DNA of 64,000 bases from positions 10,683,100-10,747,099 of the forward strand of contig JAQFVV010000022.1 of NCBI GenBank assembly GCA_028023455.1, given 5' to 3'. Below the pieces are notes generated by a model. The model did no database searches, was not told where the DNA came from, and saw only the letters and a program-made list of their open reading frames with translations. This DNA comes from Epiperipatus broadwayi. Its lineage: Eukaryota > Onychophora > Udeonychophora > Euonychophora > Peripatidae. This document shows, piece after piece, positions 12,201-27,200 of this stretch (the first letter of the stretch is position 1; the number at the start of each line of letters is the position of its first letter). The position numbers and the translations under genes were made by a program.

Positions 12201-15200
12201 CCATGACTATGACTCCCAGCATTAAAAATGCATTAGGTTAGTTGTTTAAAAAATAAGGTCCAACTTTTAAAGCATAAACATTTTTGCTGTAACTGATATT
12301 ATATAAATAAGCATCCAAAGGGATTTATTTTATAAAGATAAAAAATGAATGAAACATTAGGATCTAAGCAATAGCTAAGTATAAAGTAAATGCACAACAT
12401 TTGTTAAGCAGAGTAAAGCAATAAGTACCGCAGATTTATAATCAAAGATGATACAGAGATCAATAAACCAAAAATCTACTTAGAATTCTACTTACACATG
12501 AGAAAAGTAATGAATGAAAATATTAATGCCAAACTGATAAATTTTATATTTGAATACTAAGTTTTCAAGTAAACTTCAGCCATTTTGGTTAGATTAGGGC
12601 CAGATTTTCATGTATCACTTTGTGTTTTTGGTCATCTTTTTTTCTTAACTGGCGAAAGCTACTTATTGGAAAATAATCCGCAAATTTAAATATAGTACTA
12701 CTGTCTAATTTTCATTGATTACTTAAGTTTACATTAGGTGGCTTTGGAGTAGAATAGAGTGAATGTGTTAGTAAAGAGGTGTTAGATTACTTAGAAAAAG
12801 TGCAAAGAGAAGTAGGAAGACATGCATTAGATGCAGATGTTGTGGTCGGCAAAGGAGGCAATTCAAGGAGAAATGATGGTCAAGTTTTTATACGAGAAAT
12901 GCAAAAAGTAAAATGAAAATGTTCGGTAGATTGCAATTTATGGATAATAAGAGAACAACCAAAATAGTTTTTAATTGGGTTATGAGTAAAGGGCAGGCCC
13001 CAAGATGGGTGAAAAAAATAGTACAGTATGCAGAAGATTTGGATAAAGACTTTATGTCAGTGTACTTATACAAAAGGTGGGATAATTGTGTTAGAAGAAT
13101 TGTTGAGTATTATAGTGGCAAGGAATGAGATAGAAGAATAGATGCATTAATAAAAAATAGGGATTTTGAGAGATGGATAACTAGTATGAAGAGTAAAGAG
13201 AGTTTAAATATATATAGAAGTAAACAGAATATTGGGTGTAAGTTAATTTAGGGTAATAGCAAGGAAAGTAGTTTACTGTTTAAAGCTCAAACAGGATCAT
13301 TAGCAACAAGGGAATATACACATAATGTAAATATTAGGCACCTGTTAATTAAATGTAAATGCTTACAATCAAAAAAGGGTGCAAATAGCGAAGTTGTGGT
13401 AGAATAAATATAAACAAAGTGATTAATTAAGAGCTTGTTTGAGCTATTGGTATGCTCTCTGTATTGCATTTATGTAAAAAAAAGCTTATAAAAGTAATGT
13501 CACATTATATATGACTTGCTTTTTTGATTATTAAACAAAGTGATTATACAGAAAGTGAGTTCTTGGTTTTTATGGTGGATCTGAAAAAGATAAAGGAGAT
13601 TTAGATATAAAGGCAATAGAGTGGACCAAGATAATGTTGTGTCCTGTAAATGGGCTGGGGCAGGATAGGGAAGAATATAGGAAAAACAGATTGGGGAATG
13701 GAAAGTAAGGTGGCTAACAGCTCTCTGAGCATAGTGACCAAGAGATTCCTGACTCTTAAGAAAGGAGAAACCACAGTGTATCACATCACATCATTACTTC
13801 TCCTAATGCATATAAAAATAAGTTGAGAAAATCATGTAATATTTGATCTTGCCAAGAAATCGAATTTTCAAGCACAAGTAGAATGACAATAGTCATGTAT
13901 CAATTTAAAAGTTCAAAACAAATATAACCATTTGAAGTAAATGATGTTTTGAGGAACAAAACAAAGAGAATAATGCAACACTAAAAAGATTATTCTGTTA
14001 GATTTGAATGAAAGCAACAAATCTTTGATTTAATCACATCACCTGCTGATGGATAATCCATAGAGAGATATGAAGTTTAATATAAACTTCTAATTGAAAT
14101 CATTATTGAGTTTAAAATCATAGCATTTTAGTTTGTAATATATTTTTAATAGTATAGAAATTCATTTGCATATAGTAAATTTTTAAAATATATATTTTAA
14201 AAAAAGAATACTTTATTGCTTAGAATTCATAAAAAGTTTAAGCACTATAAATAACAGTGATCCATGATCTAGGGACATTGGGTCAGACCATATAGTAACC
14301 CCTCTTCTCGTTCCTTGATCTTTATATCTATGGTTTTGATTATCCATGATTCTAAAGAAGTATCAAATAAACAAAAAATAAAAATAATAACATTAATTTT
14401 TTACATTTTGTTTTTATTTTATTCCATAGTGCATACATTTATATGTGCATACAGGTATGTTAAAAACAATATGGTTTACTTTTATCTATGAATTTCCTAT
14501 CCACATAGCTTGAAACCAAATGTCATAAATATGAAGGTTTACTGTATAGCATATGTAAATTCCCTCTAAAAGCTACTGAGTGATTAATTAAGCATTTATG
14601 TGTTAGAGAAATTTCAATTGCCTAGTAGTAGTAATTTTCATTATTTTGTACAATATAAAGAACATTTTGGGCAGCACTTGCACTGAAATGACGATAAAGT
14701 GAAAATAATGGTCAAGATTGATTTAATGGACTGCTAGTGAAACTTTATGCCAAAAGGCTTATCAAAGCCATTCACAAATGGTAATTGTGATAGCTCAAAG
14801 GAAATAAATAAATAGTAGTGTTACAATGTAATGTTAATATATTTTATTCCCTTTTTTTAAAACTAATATATTTTTACTTTCTGGGCACCGCTTTATTTGA
14901 TTAATGGCAAATTTATAGAATTGAATTGACCTGGGTTTTGCTGGTGTAACTGCAGTAGATTTTGAAAAAGAAATACAAAAACATTATCATTTTCTGAGAA
15001 TTTAAAAATGTCCATTCTGTTTAAATTAAATATGTAGACCTGCATGATTTGGTGGAATTTGGAGTTCAAATTCATGGATCATGGCCCTTGTTTTCTGGTA
15101 GTTCAATTTTTTATGAAATCCCAAGCAATAAACTATTTGATTTTTTAAAATTTGTTACTAAATAAAATTGGTTTAGTATGTTTTTTTGTTTTTTTTTGCT

Positions 15201-18200
15201 TTTCAAAAAAATGAATCTAACAGAATTTAGGAACTTTATATCATCAACAATCCACTGTACATCACACTACTTGACATATTTCAGCATAAGAAGTCAATTG
15301 AAACTGACCAGTTTTCCATACTATTACTTGGCTATTGGTCTTTATTGGTGATGAAAAAGTATCAGTCAGCAGCCATATGTACTTCTTTTATCTTTTTTAA
15401 AGCTAACAACTTGAAAGTATTCAAACATCCTAAAATTTGAGCCCAAATTAATCTGCTTATTTGTCTTTGATGATCTTAAGCTCGGATAACAGTTATATAT
15501 ATTAATGAATTTAGTTGGGGAAAAAAATAAATGTAGGCACTTTTGACCTTTGTTTTGTATTATTAAAATAAAATATCAATAATAATGCATTTTGCATTAC
15601 ACTATTCTAGAGCCATAAAAATAATCAATGGTTACCATATAGTGGTGCACTCCAGACTTCTGAATTTATTTATTGTTGACTGTCAGTATACATAGCATCC
15701 ATGTTCTCTTCAAAAGTATTTAAATGTCCTATGATTTTTAACCTAATGTTAATTTCTTAATTTCTTTTTGATTGGTGAAAATAATATTGGAGAAATTGAA
15801 TCATTTTGACATATAATTCTTTCTAACTTCAATCCTTTAGTAATTTATGATGTGGCTATAAATATTAAGATTCTACAATGAATTGTGTTAAAGAAGGAAC
15901 ACACAGTGACAAAATATTACCTACTGAAAATAAAAGATATCATTTAGTTACACGACCTTAATGCATCGTTTTCATAGTCTCCCTCCAGCAAGAAAACCTA
16001 GTATGTATATATGTGTGCACTAAATATGTCAGATGTCAAAACTAATCAGTTAAAACTAATCTTAACATTTTTGTTATTTTTTGAAGCATTCTTTATTTTA
16101 ACAGATATCAGATTTTTCTTTATAATACTTTATATGCTGACATCTAGTGGTCACTATATGCAACTAAAACGTAGCTTTATTTTTATTTGAGGAAAAAATT
16201 ATCATTCCAACACAAAGATTTATACTGTATTTAAAATTCATTGTAATAAATATATACTGTATAAAGTTTATCGTAATATTGAGTTTATCATTTCATAAAG
16301 AAGAATAAAAGAAAATATGCAGCTCAAAAAGTAACTATACGGTCTGTAATATATCTCACCCCCTCCCTCTCCAATACATGATTTGAAATTAAGATGTATA
16401 ATATAAGGAGAAGAAATGATTTAGTTTATGGCATAAATAATAAAATAGTATTTGTAAATACAAGAATATGATTATGATAGGAATGTATTAATGTTGGCAG
16501 AGTGTGCTTTAGAAAAGATGATAATCATATGATCCACTAATTTGCGATGCAATATTTGTTATCTGTGTATAATATCAAACAAAATATTCATTATAGTATA
16601 GCCAATAGATACAACAAATATTAAAAATCTATGTGAAAACGAATTTGGTTGAATCATGAGATGTTAAAATATGCAAGAGAGTATAGAAAAGGAGTGACAG
16701 AGTATACAAAAGACATAAAAACGTAAAAAAAAGATAAAAAGTCAGCATAATTTACAAAGTATGTAAAAAGCAATGAAAAAGTACGTAACTTATCCCTAGA
16801 CCAAACGATTCACAAATGATCATACCTTGTGGCTCAAAGAAAGGTTGGCATACATTTTTCACAGCCCATGGTGCTATTAAATGTCTTCAGTCTTGACCAT
16901 AGTAAAAACCTTCAAAATTTGTTGTTATATTTAATTTCTGGAAGCTTTTCATATCTATCTGCCTTATGTAAGGTTCTTCTAGGCACAATGACTGATACAT
17001 ATCTGTAGCAGGTGAGTTTATTAGGTCGTAAGCAGGTTTTAAATTCTTTTTCAGGTAGCTGGAACCAATTTAGCCATCAATGCATTAGTTACAGTAAATG
17101 AAAATATTGTTATATTCAACTAGAAAGTAACAATCCCAAGGCATTTTCTGCTGATCACTGAGAATCACAGTACTGGATATTTAAAAAAGCATTACATTAC
17201 AGATGTGCCCACTGCTGACAGAGGGCATATCATATTTTTATAGAAGCCAAAACCATAGTTACTTTTATTTTTATAGCTTCAAAGTTTCTTTGCAAAATTA
17301 AATTGCCAAATATAAGCATTAAGCCTATGGGTTACCTCTACATTAAAGTTAGTCATTTAAAAAATAATTATTTATAAAAAGGATGATTGTCTAATGTACT
17401 TTATATATTACTAATATTTTTTAAATTTATTTTTAAAGTGAAGAACTAAAAAATAAACTGTCATGTGGTTTTTGCATCTTCATTACAAACAGTATACATT
17501 CTATTTACTTTGCTGCAGAGCCACCTATAATATATTTGAGTGATCAATAGACATTAAATGATAATAATGTATCTAAATCTCCAGATTAGTTTTTAATTAT
17601 TTATCAGTGAGGAAGATTCAATTTGCATCTTGACTTTAAGTTCTTATGATGTTTCAGCGATAGTATAAAAAAAAAACAGCTTCGTGATAGGCGGAAGATA
17701 GATAGATGTGGTACTACTATTTAGAATCTGTTGTTTTCTCAAGCTCATAAATGTTTCTGAGATTAAGAAAAATCAGGAAAGCTATTTTTGAATACTACTT
17801 TATAATTTGTACAGATGCAGTGTGGCCAAAGTCAGAAATCTCTGAGATAATCTAGCCATCATATTTTTCACTTATCATTTCCTACTCTGCATAACTTACA
17901 AAACTTCATATTTATTTACCCCTATCCCATTTTCACAAGATCTCCTTTGCCCATTCAATAACTTTAGTAAAGGGCATTCTCCAAACACAGCATAAATAAT
18001 GAAACCTTTTTGAATAATAACCGAGCCGGTACCCCTTTTTCACAACTTTATTATGTACATCCTTTTTAATTATAAAAATTTATATTTTATTAACAAATGT
18101 TTTCAGATGAAATATTCTTTAACATGGCTGACACCTTTTATCATTCATAGAAAACGAAATTCTTCAAAGTAGATAATTAAAAAGACGTCACAAAAAACAT

Positions 18201-21200
18201 GTCTTTGTTCTAAATATTTTAGAAAGCCATAGACTTGGAATTTCTCTATTGTTAAAATCACAAGAGTGATTGTTCACATAACATTCTTATATTAAACTTG
18301 GTGTGAATATTTTCAGGTCAGTGACATAATTGTTACATCACATGATCATCATTAATTATTATGGCTTGCACTTGGTGGTATTATTGTCTGGTGAATTTGC
18401 TACTGTTTCAATCTAAATGTTATTAGAAGAATAGATATTATTTGGTGTGTATTTATTTATAGTTGTTTATTCAGGTATTAAAGTGGCAGATTAAGTACAA
18501 GAGTAGTGTTGCCCCCACTCCCTGTCATTCTCTTATGTTATAATTGTCAGTTTAGAATTTTATCAGAAACTTACAGTTCATAGTCCATCACCCAATCACA
18601 CTCTAAAGCTAGACTATTGATATAATGAAAAATAAGATTTTATATAGTGTAATGTAATGTTTTAATACTAATTAGAAGATACCGGCTTTTAAATTCATAT
18701 TAGACAATAATCTTGCTTTACATTTTAAACACTGTAACAATGTGGTAGTTAATTAATGTCATTGATTTTAGAAGACATGTTGAGTTGCTATTTCCCCATA
18801 TTTCCAATTCATTAGCAATTTCTAATTTTTTTTAGTTACGGAACATTTTTTGTGACTTTCTTATATGCTTCTAAGAGCAGTTTCTTTCATCTTACTCTAC
18901 TGTAAGATAGTGTAGTGCTATAGTATCTCCACTTCTCAAGCAGTTTCATGATTTCTCTTCATCAGTGAGAACCAGGATTCAAAGCTGGTTATCATTTACT
19001 CCTGAATCTAGCAACTTTCTTTTATCCCTTTACATTCAACTTTGGAATATAAACCAATTCAAACACTTTGGTAATTTTGTAAGTAAAAATGTGGACTGAG
19101 ATATTGAGTTCCAATCTGCTGCCTCTATGTTTAATGAGTTAAAATGTAAGGTATTTCATCACAAGAAAATAACTTAGTGACTACGTTAGCTGTATAGAGC
19201 TGTTATTTTAACTGATTTATTATATGGAAGTGAGACTTGGATTTACTTTTAACACAATGTGAAGACATTAAAAATTTTTTATTTATGGATGCTCTGTAAA
19301 ATTTTAAAAATACAATGGTAATGTCATAAAACCAATCAATATATTCTTCAACTACAAATGTGATACCACTGAATTTATTATTATAGGATCATACTTTCAA
19401 TGGGTTGGATATATAAATGATTGAATAATGCAAGATTTCTTAAAAGGGTGCTTCATAATGAACTTGGAATTTGGTTTTCATGAAAGAGATAATTTCTTTA
19501 AATTATTACTATTACTAATAATAATAATCGAATGATTTATTTCACAGTTTGAGCATCAGAAATGTCAGAGCTGAGCCTTGATCTATGAACTTTCACTCCA
19601 TGATCTGCCATTTGTCCACTGAACCAAACCTTGCAGGACACTAAATGAAAATGTATCTTCATTGATTAACATTTGCTATCCTTTCAGAGGAAATAATTAA
19701 ACCCTTGTCAGTTACCACCTTTTAAAAAAAAATTTCTTTAAATTTTTTTTTTTTATGAGAACAAAAAAAAAAAAATTATAATCATTTGATTACAAGATAT
19801 TCAGCTAAAGAATATAAAATGGTTCATAAACTAAGCATTGGTGGTCTATCAGTTAGCATAGCTACCTTCCAAGCAGCTGGCCTGGATTTGCTTCCCGGTC
19901 AATGCTTTGACATATAAAAAAAAACTAAACATGAAATTTCTTTTTTAATTTTATAATATTAACATTGAACTCAGTATAGAGGGTTTTTTTTACTTTTATT
20001 GTTTCATACACTTATCAAGAATATGTTTAACATCTTTCTTACAACACTGGGCTAAATAATATTTTAATATCTACTTTTATCATGCAATGTTTACATCATT
20101 CATTGAGGATATCGATTACAACACTGTTAGTTAAATTAAAGATATACAACAGCTAAACTACTATAAAATTATTTGAACACTGGGTGCTTTCTATAATTAT
20201 GAAATAAAATTTTATAATGGGTACATGATATTGCACATACAGATATATTCTTGGAAGTTGTTACCATCTATTCAGCTGTAATATGTACAATATACACATG
20301 TAAACATTTCAGCTAAACCATCTTTGGATATGCTTGAGATCAAAACATCAGTCCGGTATATTTACATAGCTATACTTGCAGCATTTACGAATAGTTTAGT
20401 ATGATGCATTTTATTTTCAAAGTAGTAAAGTTGCATAATATATATATGTCCAGTAAAGTCACATGATATATGACTTGATTTTATTTACTATTGCAATTTT
20501 GCTTTTTAAGTCTTCAGCGATGTTATATTGCTAAGACTATTAATATATGGTATGGCTGAAGAGTTTTCAGACCCATATAGCTATTTAAGTTAGATAGCTG
20601 GATTTGAAGACGTCTGAAAATTTCGATTTTCTACTTAATAGTTAAGTATCACATAAGTGCTGGCCTTGAGTTGGTATTTTAGATCTAGTGTTTGAAATAT
20701 CCTAGTGCCTCAATGAGGAGAGCCAATAGCTCAAAACCGGTTTGGGGATGGGGATAATTTCTAGATAGAGATTTTTAAGTACTTTGTCTTGCTGGATAAA
20801 GCTTGTTAGAGCTATTAGCATGCTCATTATTTTATTTTATAATTACAAGCTTGCAAAGTTAAGTCATATGATATATGACTTGATTTTATTTAATATATAT
20901 ATATATTGTATTTAGGCAAGTCTTAAAAGTGATTGTAATATCTTATATTTTATTATCAATGCTAAATTATATACAATTTTAATTAATATTTTGAAAGTAA
21001 ATACATTTTATTAAGCTATTTATAATTGAGCCACCTGCCACTGTTATGTTACTAGGTATTTTGTCCTGTGTGATTTTGTGCAGTGGAAAGGGGTAGTTTT
21101 TGAACCTCAAGGTCCATGGATAAGTGGTTCAGCTCTATCATTTCTGGTGCTGGAACTTTTTATGAATTTCATGCCACCAAGTTATTTTTTTTCACAGATG

Positions 21201-24200
21201 TTTTTATCTCTTGCATACTTAAAGAATTTGATTTAGTTGAAGCGAATGTTAGTGTGATAGTTTAAATTTATATTAATATTATATAGAGTGATGAGTAATT
21301 GGCTTCCTACTCCAAGCATATTCTATGAAAGAAGTTACTTTAAAAATACTATTTACTTAAATTTTATATGCATATGTAAAAGTAAAATATCTGTACAGAA
21401 CTCTAACATTCACTCTTAGAGAAATCTATCATATTTGTCAATTTCCAGATATGAGAGGTTAATTGTCACTTCAAACTAAAAATATTTATTTGCTGATTAA
21501 TATTGGTGGTTAGCTGAGTTAGCTATGGGCTGGTTACTTGACAGAAAAATTATGCTAAAAAAATTTTTAAAATGTACTCGGTCCGAATTCGAATCCAGGT
21601 CATAGACAGGCAGATGTGTCACCGTTGTAGTACAAATCTCTCATGAATGTATACAAGCATACATTTATCGAATTTTATTTGTAGTTTTTTTTAAAGCTAG
21701 TATTAATTTAATAATTATAAATCGGGTTTTATTATAAAAGTACAAATGAGTATGCTCTTGAATACTGGGTATTCACTTTTACAATCCTTTCGTCTCATTC
21801 TCTACATTAATTTTTTATTGATTAGGTCGTGATTTATTTTAGGGTCACTGATTTTATTCAAGTTTAGGGTTGTTATTCTCTAATTAAGTCCACTACAATA
21901 AATACAAGTTGATTTTGTATTTTCTCCCCTCATTTGATTATTTCTTTTTAACTAAAACAAGTCCGTCCTTTCTTTTTTAGTGCCTTCAGCTCCCCCTGAA
22001 AACATCAAAGTTAGGATGATTAATCTGACTGCCATCAGAGTATATTGGTCACCTCCACCCCCAGAAAATCATAATGGTATCATCCGAGGCTATCAGGTAA
22101 TAATGTATTCATAATATATATATATATTTATTTACAAATGCACTTACACACATATATATATATTTGAATGGCTTAAAATGTTTTGTTGAGGCAGGGGTCC
22201 CCGGTTTTATTAACGTGCATCTACACACACAGCCATAAAAACACAAATAATTACAAACATTTTTTAAATTCTGATTTGTTATTTATGATAATCAAGTTCA
22301 AATATTAAGCAAAATTGTTAATAATTGAACTGTTTAAAATGTGTTTCTTATTATTGCATAAGAAAAGAAAGATTGAAAACTCCATTTATAAATAAGTAAT
22401 CAAATGATTAATTGGTCAAGAGCTGTATTCAAGCATCAAAAGTGTCTGGTTGAGCGTTCCATCCAGAAATCTTTTACTTGAGTCCATCAGTCATCCTTAT
22501 CTCAGTTAACTGCAACTGTTTGCATCTAAAGGTTATTAAGTTAGAAAAAAAAATCATTTATATTATTGTGAATATTATTGCTGTATTTATTTACTTGGTT
22601 TGAACTACTTACCTAAAAAGTACTTAAATGTAACAATCCAATTATATGCATGTTTTATGCTTTTTTGGATTTATATTTATATTCATATAGAAAGATAAAT
22701 CACGGACTTAGTGCTTGTAAGCATATGTATAACTAATATAAGCATGACTGACAAAATGATACCTTTTTATATCTGATGTCACAAAAAGAATATTCACTCA
22801 TCCTCATACACATATAGGTATGTGCCCAGAAATACAATAAATAATAGCGAGAAAAAAATTATGAACTTTTTTATTAATTAGTATATATATATTCACAAAA
22901 ATAATTATTAATTGCTTTCAGTTAAACAAATAATTTAATGGCTTGTCTTGCTCATGTTATATTTGGGAAAAAAAATTGGAAGGCAGTGTTTTAAACGTAG
23001 AGACTTGGGAAATACATATATATTAAATTAAAAATTTTTTAAAAATCTTTTTTAACAATATTTGATCTGATGCACTGTGACTTCTCCTTAAACGGAGTCA
23101 CGAATCTTTCAGCAACTGTCCCCAGAGAAACTTCTTAGCCACTTTACTTTCCCTTTCCATGCCCCACCCTAAGTTTTCCCATAATCTGCTCCATCCCATT
23201 TCCACAACATAATCTTTGTCAACTCTATAGCCTTTATATCTAAATTCCCCTTATCTTTTCCCAAACCCAGCATAAAAACCAATAACCCACTTTCTATATA
23301 ATCACTTTGTTCATATTTTTAAAAAAGTCCAAGACATCATCTTTAATTTTAAAAAAACAATTATAACAAATATAATCTATAACATATCTTTTATTTTATT
23401 ACAATAAATATAAAAATATATACATTGTTAGAAAGAGCAAATATGAAAGAATGTAATAAAGCTAATAAAATAGTCATTAACCTAAAAAAAATTTTAAAAT
23501 GTATATTTTTAAATTGGTTCACAAATTCTAAATTTTGAAAGTTATATGTTAAAATGACATTTTCATAGACAGCTTCATCACATTTGTCATAAAGTGCAGA
23601 AAAAAATGATATATAATATGACCTATCCGAGACAGATTTTCATGATAAAATGTGGAAAAAAGGAGATGATTGGTGACTTTCATTTTTACTAGCCGACTTA
23701 GATCTTGCCCTTCCATGCAGTGTATTTGCTCATCCTTCCATGCAGGAGATTTTGGTTTTAGTGAGGGCAAAACAAAAATAACAGTAAGAACAGTGCATGA
23801 GATATTATGCAATGAGAATTTTAATAAATTGTAATTTATGAAAAAATATAATAAAATAATTTTTTTTATTATGAATACTGATTATGATGTATGACAGTGA
23901 ATGACTGAGGGTGCTTGAAAGTCTGTGTTCAAGAGATTATTACAAAATTGTAACAAATTAATACAACACCATTGTAATCATGCTATAATCAAATGAGCAT
24001 ATAAACAGTCATATAAATAAAATCATAATATATCTTGTCTATTGCACTAAATATAGGTATATGATTGAGTCTGTATGTGTATATTTTTATATCATTGCAA
24101 TGTAAATTGCCTAAAATTCTATAGCATATTTATTGTTTTCTACATATATTTAATTATATATATAAAAAAAAAGTAATAAAAATATAAATAATAAAACTAA

Positions 24201-27200
24201 TTGAATACTCACTGATTCCTGGCTAACCGTTGCCATCCATTTCAAATTTGAATGCAGTCATGAAGGCATTAGATGTGGTTACCACAGTTGTTCTTGCAGA
24301 TAAAAAATGTCTCCAATCCTCTTTTTTTCGACATTGCAGCTTTCAAATCCTTTTTATTTTTTTGATGTTGCAGCTTCCAAATCTGAATTGCCATGAAAAT
24401 GAGCTTCTAGAAAAAGAAGGCTTATAAATACAGGCAGTGCCAATTTCATATCCACATCAAACAGTAAGAGAATGCAATTCAGCCATGAAAAGCTTTATGG
24501 TTAGTAAATCTAAAAAAATGAGGGGGAAAAAACCAATTAAAAATTGTATTTTAGGAAAAAAAAAATCGTAAAAAATTCAAATTTTATCGTAGAAAAAAAA
24601 TGCATACATCTTTTTAATCATAATAAAATGGTGGAACAAATGGTCTAAGACCCATATGTGTACCATTTACTGATTCCGCACAAACTCAGTTGAAACTCTA
24701 AACTTCTGAACAGGGGCTGCCAGGGACACTGTGGACTAAAAGAGTTTTATTGAATTGCTTCTATTAAATCTTTACAAAAAAACTAAGCTTCCCATAATGC
24801 ATTTTTTATAATTCTTTTTTTAATATTTAACAATTTCGACTGATTAACAATCTTCTTCAAATTTAAAAAATAATTGTATTAGAATTATCTATTTCATAAA
24901 CACACAATAACTTTATCATATACATATATTATTTATAAATACTCCAAATACATAATATGCATTATAACGATATAAATGGGTCAGGTAGAGATGTGATGCC
25001 CAAGAAGAAACTCTACTAAATATTAATTAAATCCAAATTTGTAAAAGATTAAAATAATTAGACGAAATTAGTTCTTCAAGTTCCTAATTTACACCAATAC
25101 AATCTTAAAATAAATATGAAATAATAAAGAATACTAACTCTTATGGACACAATGAAAATTTAAAAGATAATGGCTTAATTATTAATTAGCTAAAATGTGT
25201 TCAGAATTATAATGTTTGAACTTCATCTTAGTTGAAATTTATTTATCTCTATCCCCTTTAATACAATTATAATTATTATCCCTTGATTAATAAAATAAAT
25301 AAAATTCAGGACTTCTAATAAATAATAGGAATGATAATTTATTTAAACCACTAAACATCATATGAACACTATTTCTTATACTAGCACAATACTGTTATTA
25401 AAACAGGCAAAACTCTCCATACAGTACACTAGGTGCCAACTAGAGTAATCAATGGATGCCGGAAGGCTTGGGCATAAAATCCCTCTCTAATGCATACTCA
25501 TACAATATCCCCAGACTAGTTTCTGGCTTGTGGCCTTCGTCAGTGAGGAGCTGCTGGAGGGTTGCATTGGATCCTAAAATCTAGGTGCAGTGTTCTCAGA
25601 TCCAAAGCTTCTCATTGACGAAGGTCACAAGCCAGAAACTAGTCTGGGGATATTGGATGAGTAAGCACTAGATAGGGATTTTATGCACAAGCCTTCTGGC
25701 ATCCATTGATTACTCAGAGTGGCACTAATGTACGGAGAGTTTTGCCTGTTTTGATAATTTATTTACATCAGTTAATGAGAGACCAGGGAATAAACTCAAT
25801 ATGCAATATTTACAGAAATGTTAATATTGATAATAGTGTTAAACAACAGATTTAATTTTCATAACCAAAGGAAAATTTATGTTCACATTTTCTTATCATG
25901 CACATAAAATTTATAAGAACTCATAATTTATTATGATTTAGAATTATAGCAATAAAAAAAATCTAAATAATCTATTCAAATAAAATTAAATTATTGATTA
26001 ATTACAATTTTGAATAATTATTATTATTTTTCTCTAATTGTGTGTACACCTGGGTCTCGTTTTACGCGATAGTTTCCTCAGAAAACGCGCGCAAACGAAA
26101 TCGCGCAAAAATAGACATAACTTACATTGAAAAAGGGGGGATGCGGTCTGTGATTTTTCAAAATTTGCGTAAAAGAAAAGCACCAACGTAAAATTACTTT
26201 AAAATTCGCGCGAAAAAAAAATAAGGAAGTAAAATATGACTAATAAAAAATTTCAAATTTGAGAAAAATTGATACAAGACAAACTTTTTTTAACTATAAT
26301 ATTTAATTTTATTCAAAATTATATATTTTTATGCATAATTTACAGTACAGTAATTTACATTTTTTTATACACGTTTTAATTATTATCGCTATTTGCCCAA
26401 AAAAATGTTCGTTTGCAAACTAGTAAAAAATCAGATTCTCATGTGATGTGATGTATTTGGCTTCTCCTTAAACGAAGTCAAGAATATCTCAGCAATTATT
26501 CTCACAAGAGGAAATACAACTAGCGCCAAGTTCACTCTCATGTTGTGTTAATGGTGTTCTGTTGACGACGACGATGATTTTATTAATTGTTTATGAACTT
26601 AGGCTTATGATAATAAAAAGACATTTATTCAGCACTTCTGGGAAAAATTTAATTAAAACTAAAAATTAAATTCTTATTTTTGTCTTTAATTTTCAATTCC
26701 GTTTAAAAATCAAATTTCGTTTTACATCACCTTAATTTCAAGTCGCCCATAAGTAATTTTTAAATTGTTAATTACAATTAAAAATCAGATTTTAATTTTT
26801 AATTGTGCCCACTGCTATTACTGACCTTTTAAAAATAAACTTGTGGACACTAAATGATTAATAATTGATTATGTTCTTTTTTAAAAAGCAAAAACAGAAT
26901 GTGATTTAAAATGCAAAATTAACACGCACAATGTTAGAACAAATTTACATTATAATCTTGTAAAATTTAATGTGTGTATACGTAAAATGTGGAAATAATG
27001 ATTTTACTTTCATTATTGCATAAAATCTTACGATTATAAAGCACTGAAAATATTGAAATTACTAAGATGAAGGTGGAATTCCAATAATGTGCTATTACTT
27101 TCAATATAATGTAAGTGCGCGAAATTTATTATTTAAAGTAATAGCGCATTATCGGAGGTTGACTTCCGGTGAAACACGAATCGCATAACTTCAAAATCGT

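Larger units (their letters stand above)
9292..21980 (+). other. Robo intron, 12.7 kb
   Basis: It holds a third Penelope fragment, SINEs, three LINE 3' fragments of one family plus a fragment of another LINE, two hammerhead families and a pogo-like remnant, all listed separately. 9300-9990, 11650-12740, 13810-14290, 14560-15050, 15150-17500 and 18420-18950 show no recognised feature: AT-rich sequence with short A- and T-runs. None of the open frames inside has exon-like borders in the needed phase. Confidence 0.75.
25346..25751. mobile_element. Foldback/hammerhead family 1, longest copy: inverted dimer with 14 bp TSD
   Basis: The duplication TGATAATTTATTTA is at 25332-25345 and 25752-25765. 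Two arms of roughly 150 bp are inverted about a spacer near 25552-25604. Each arm carries a ribozyme-like core, one on minus (25508-25549) and one on plus (25600-25658), pointing outward from the centre. The left arm extends past the right with a segment ending CATCATATGAACACT. No ORF, no A-tail. Confidence 0.85.
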
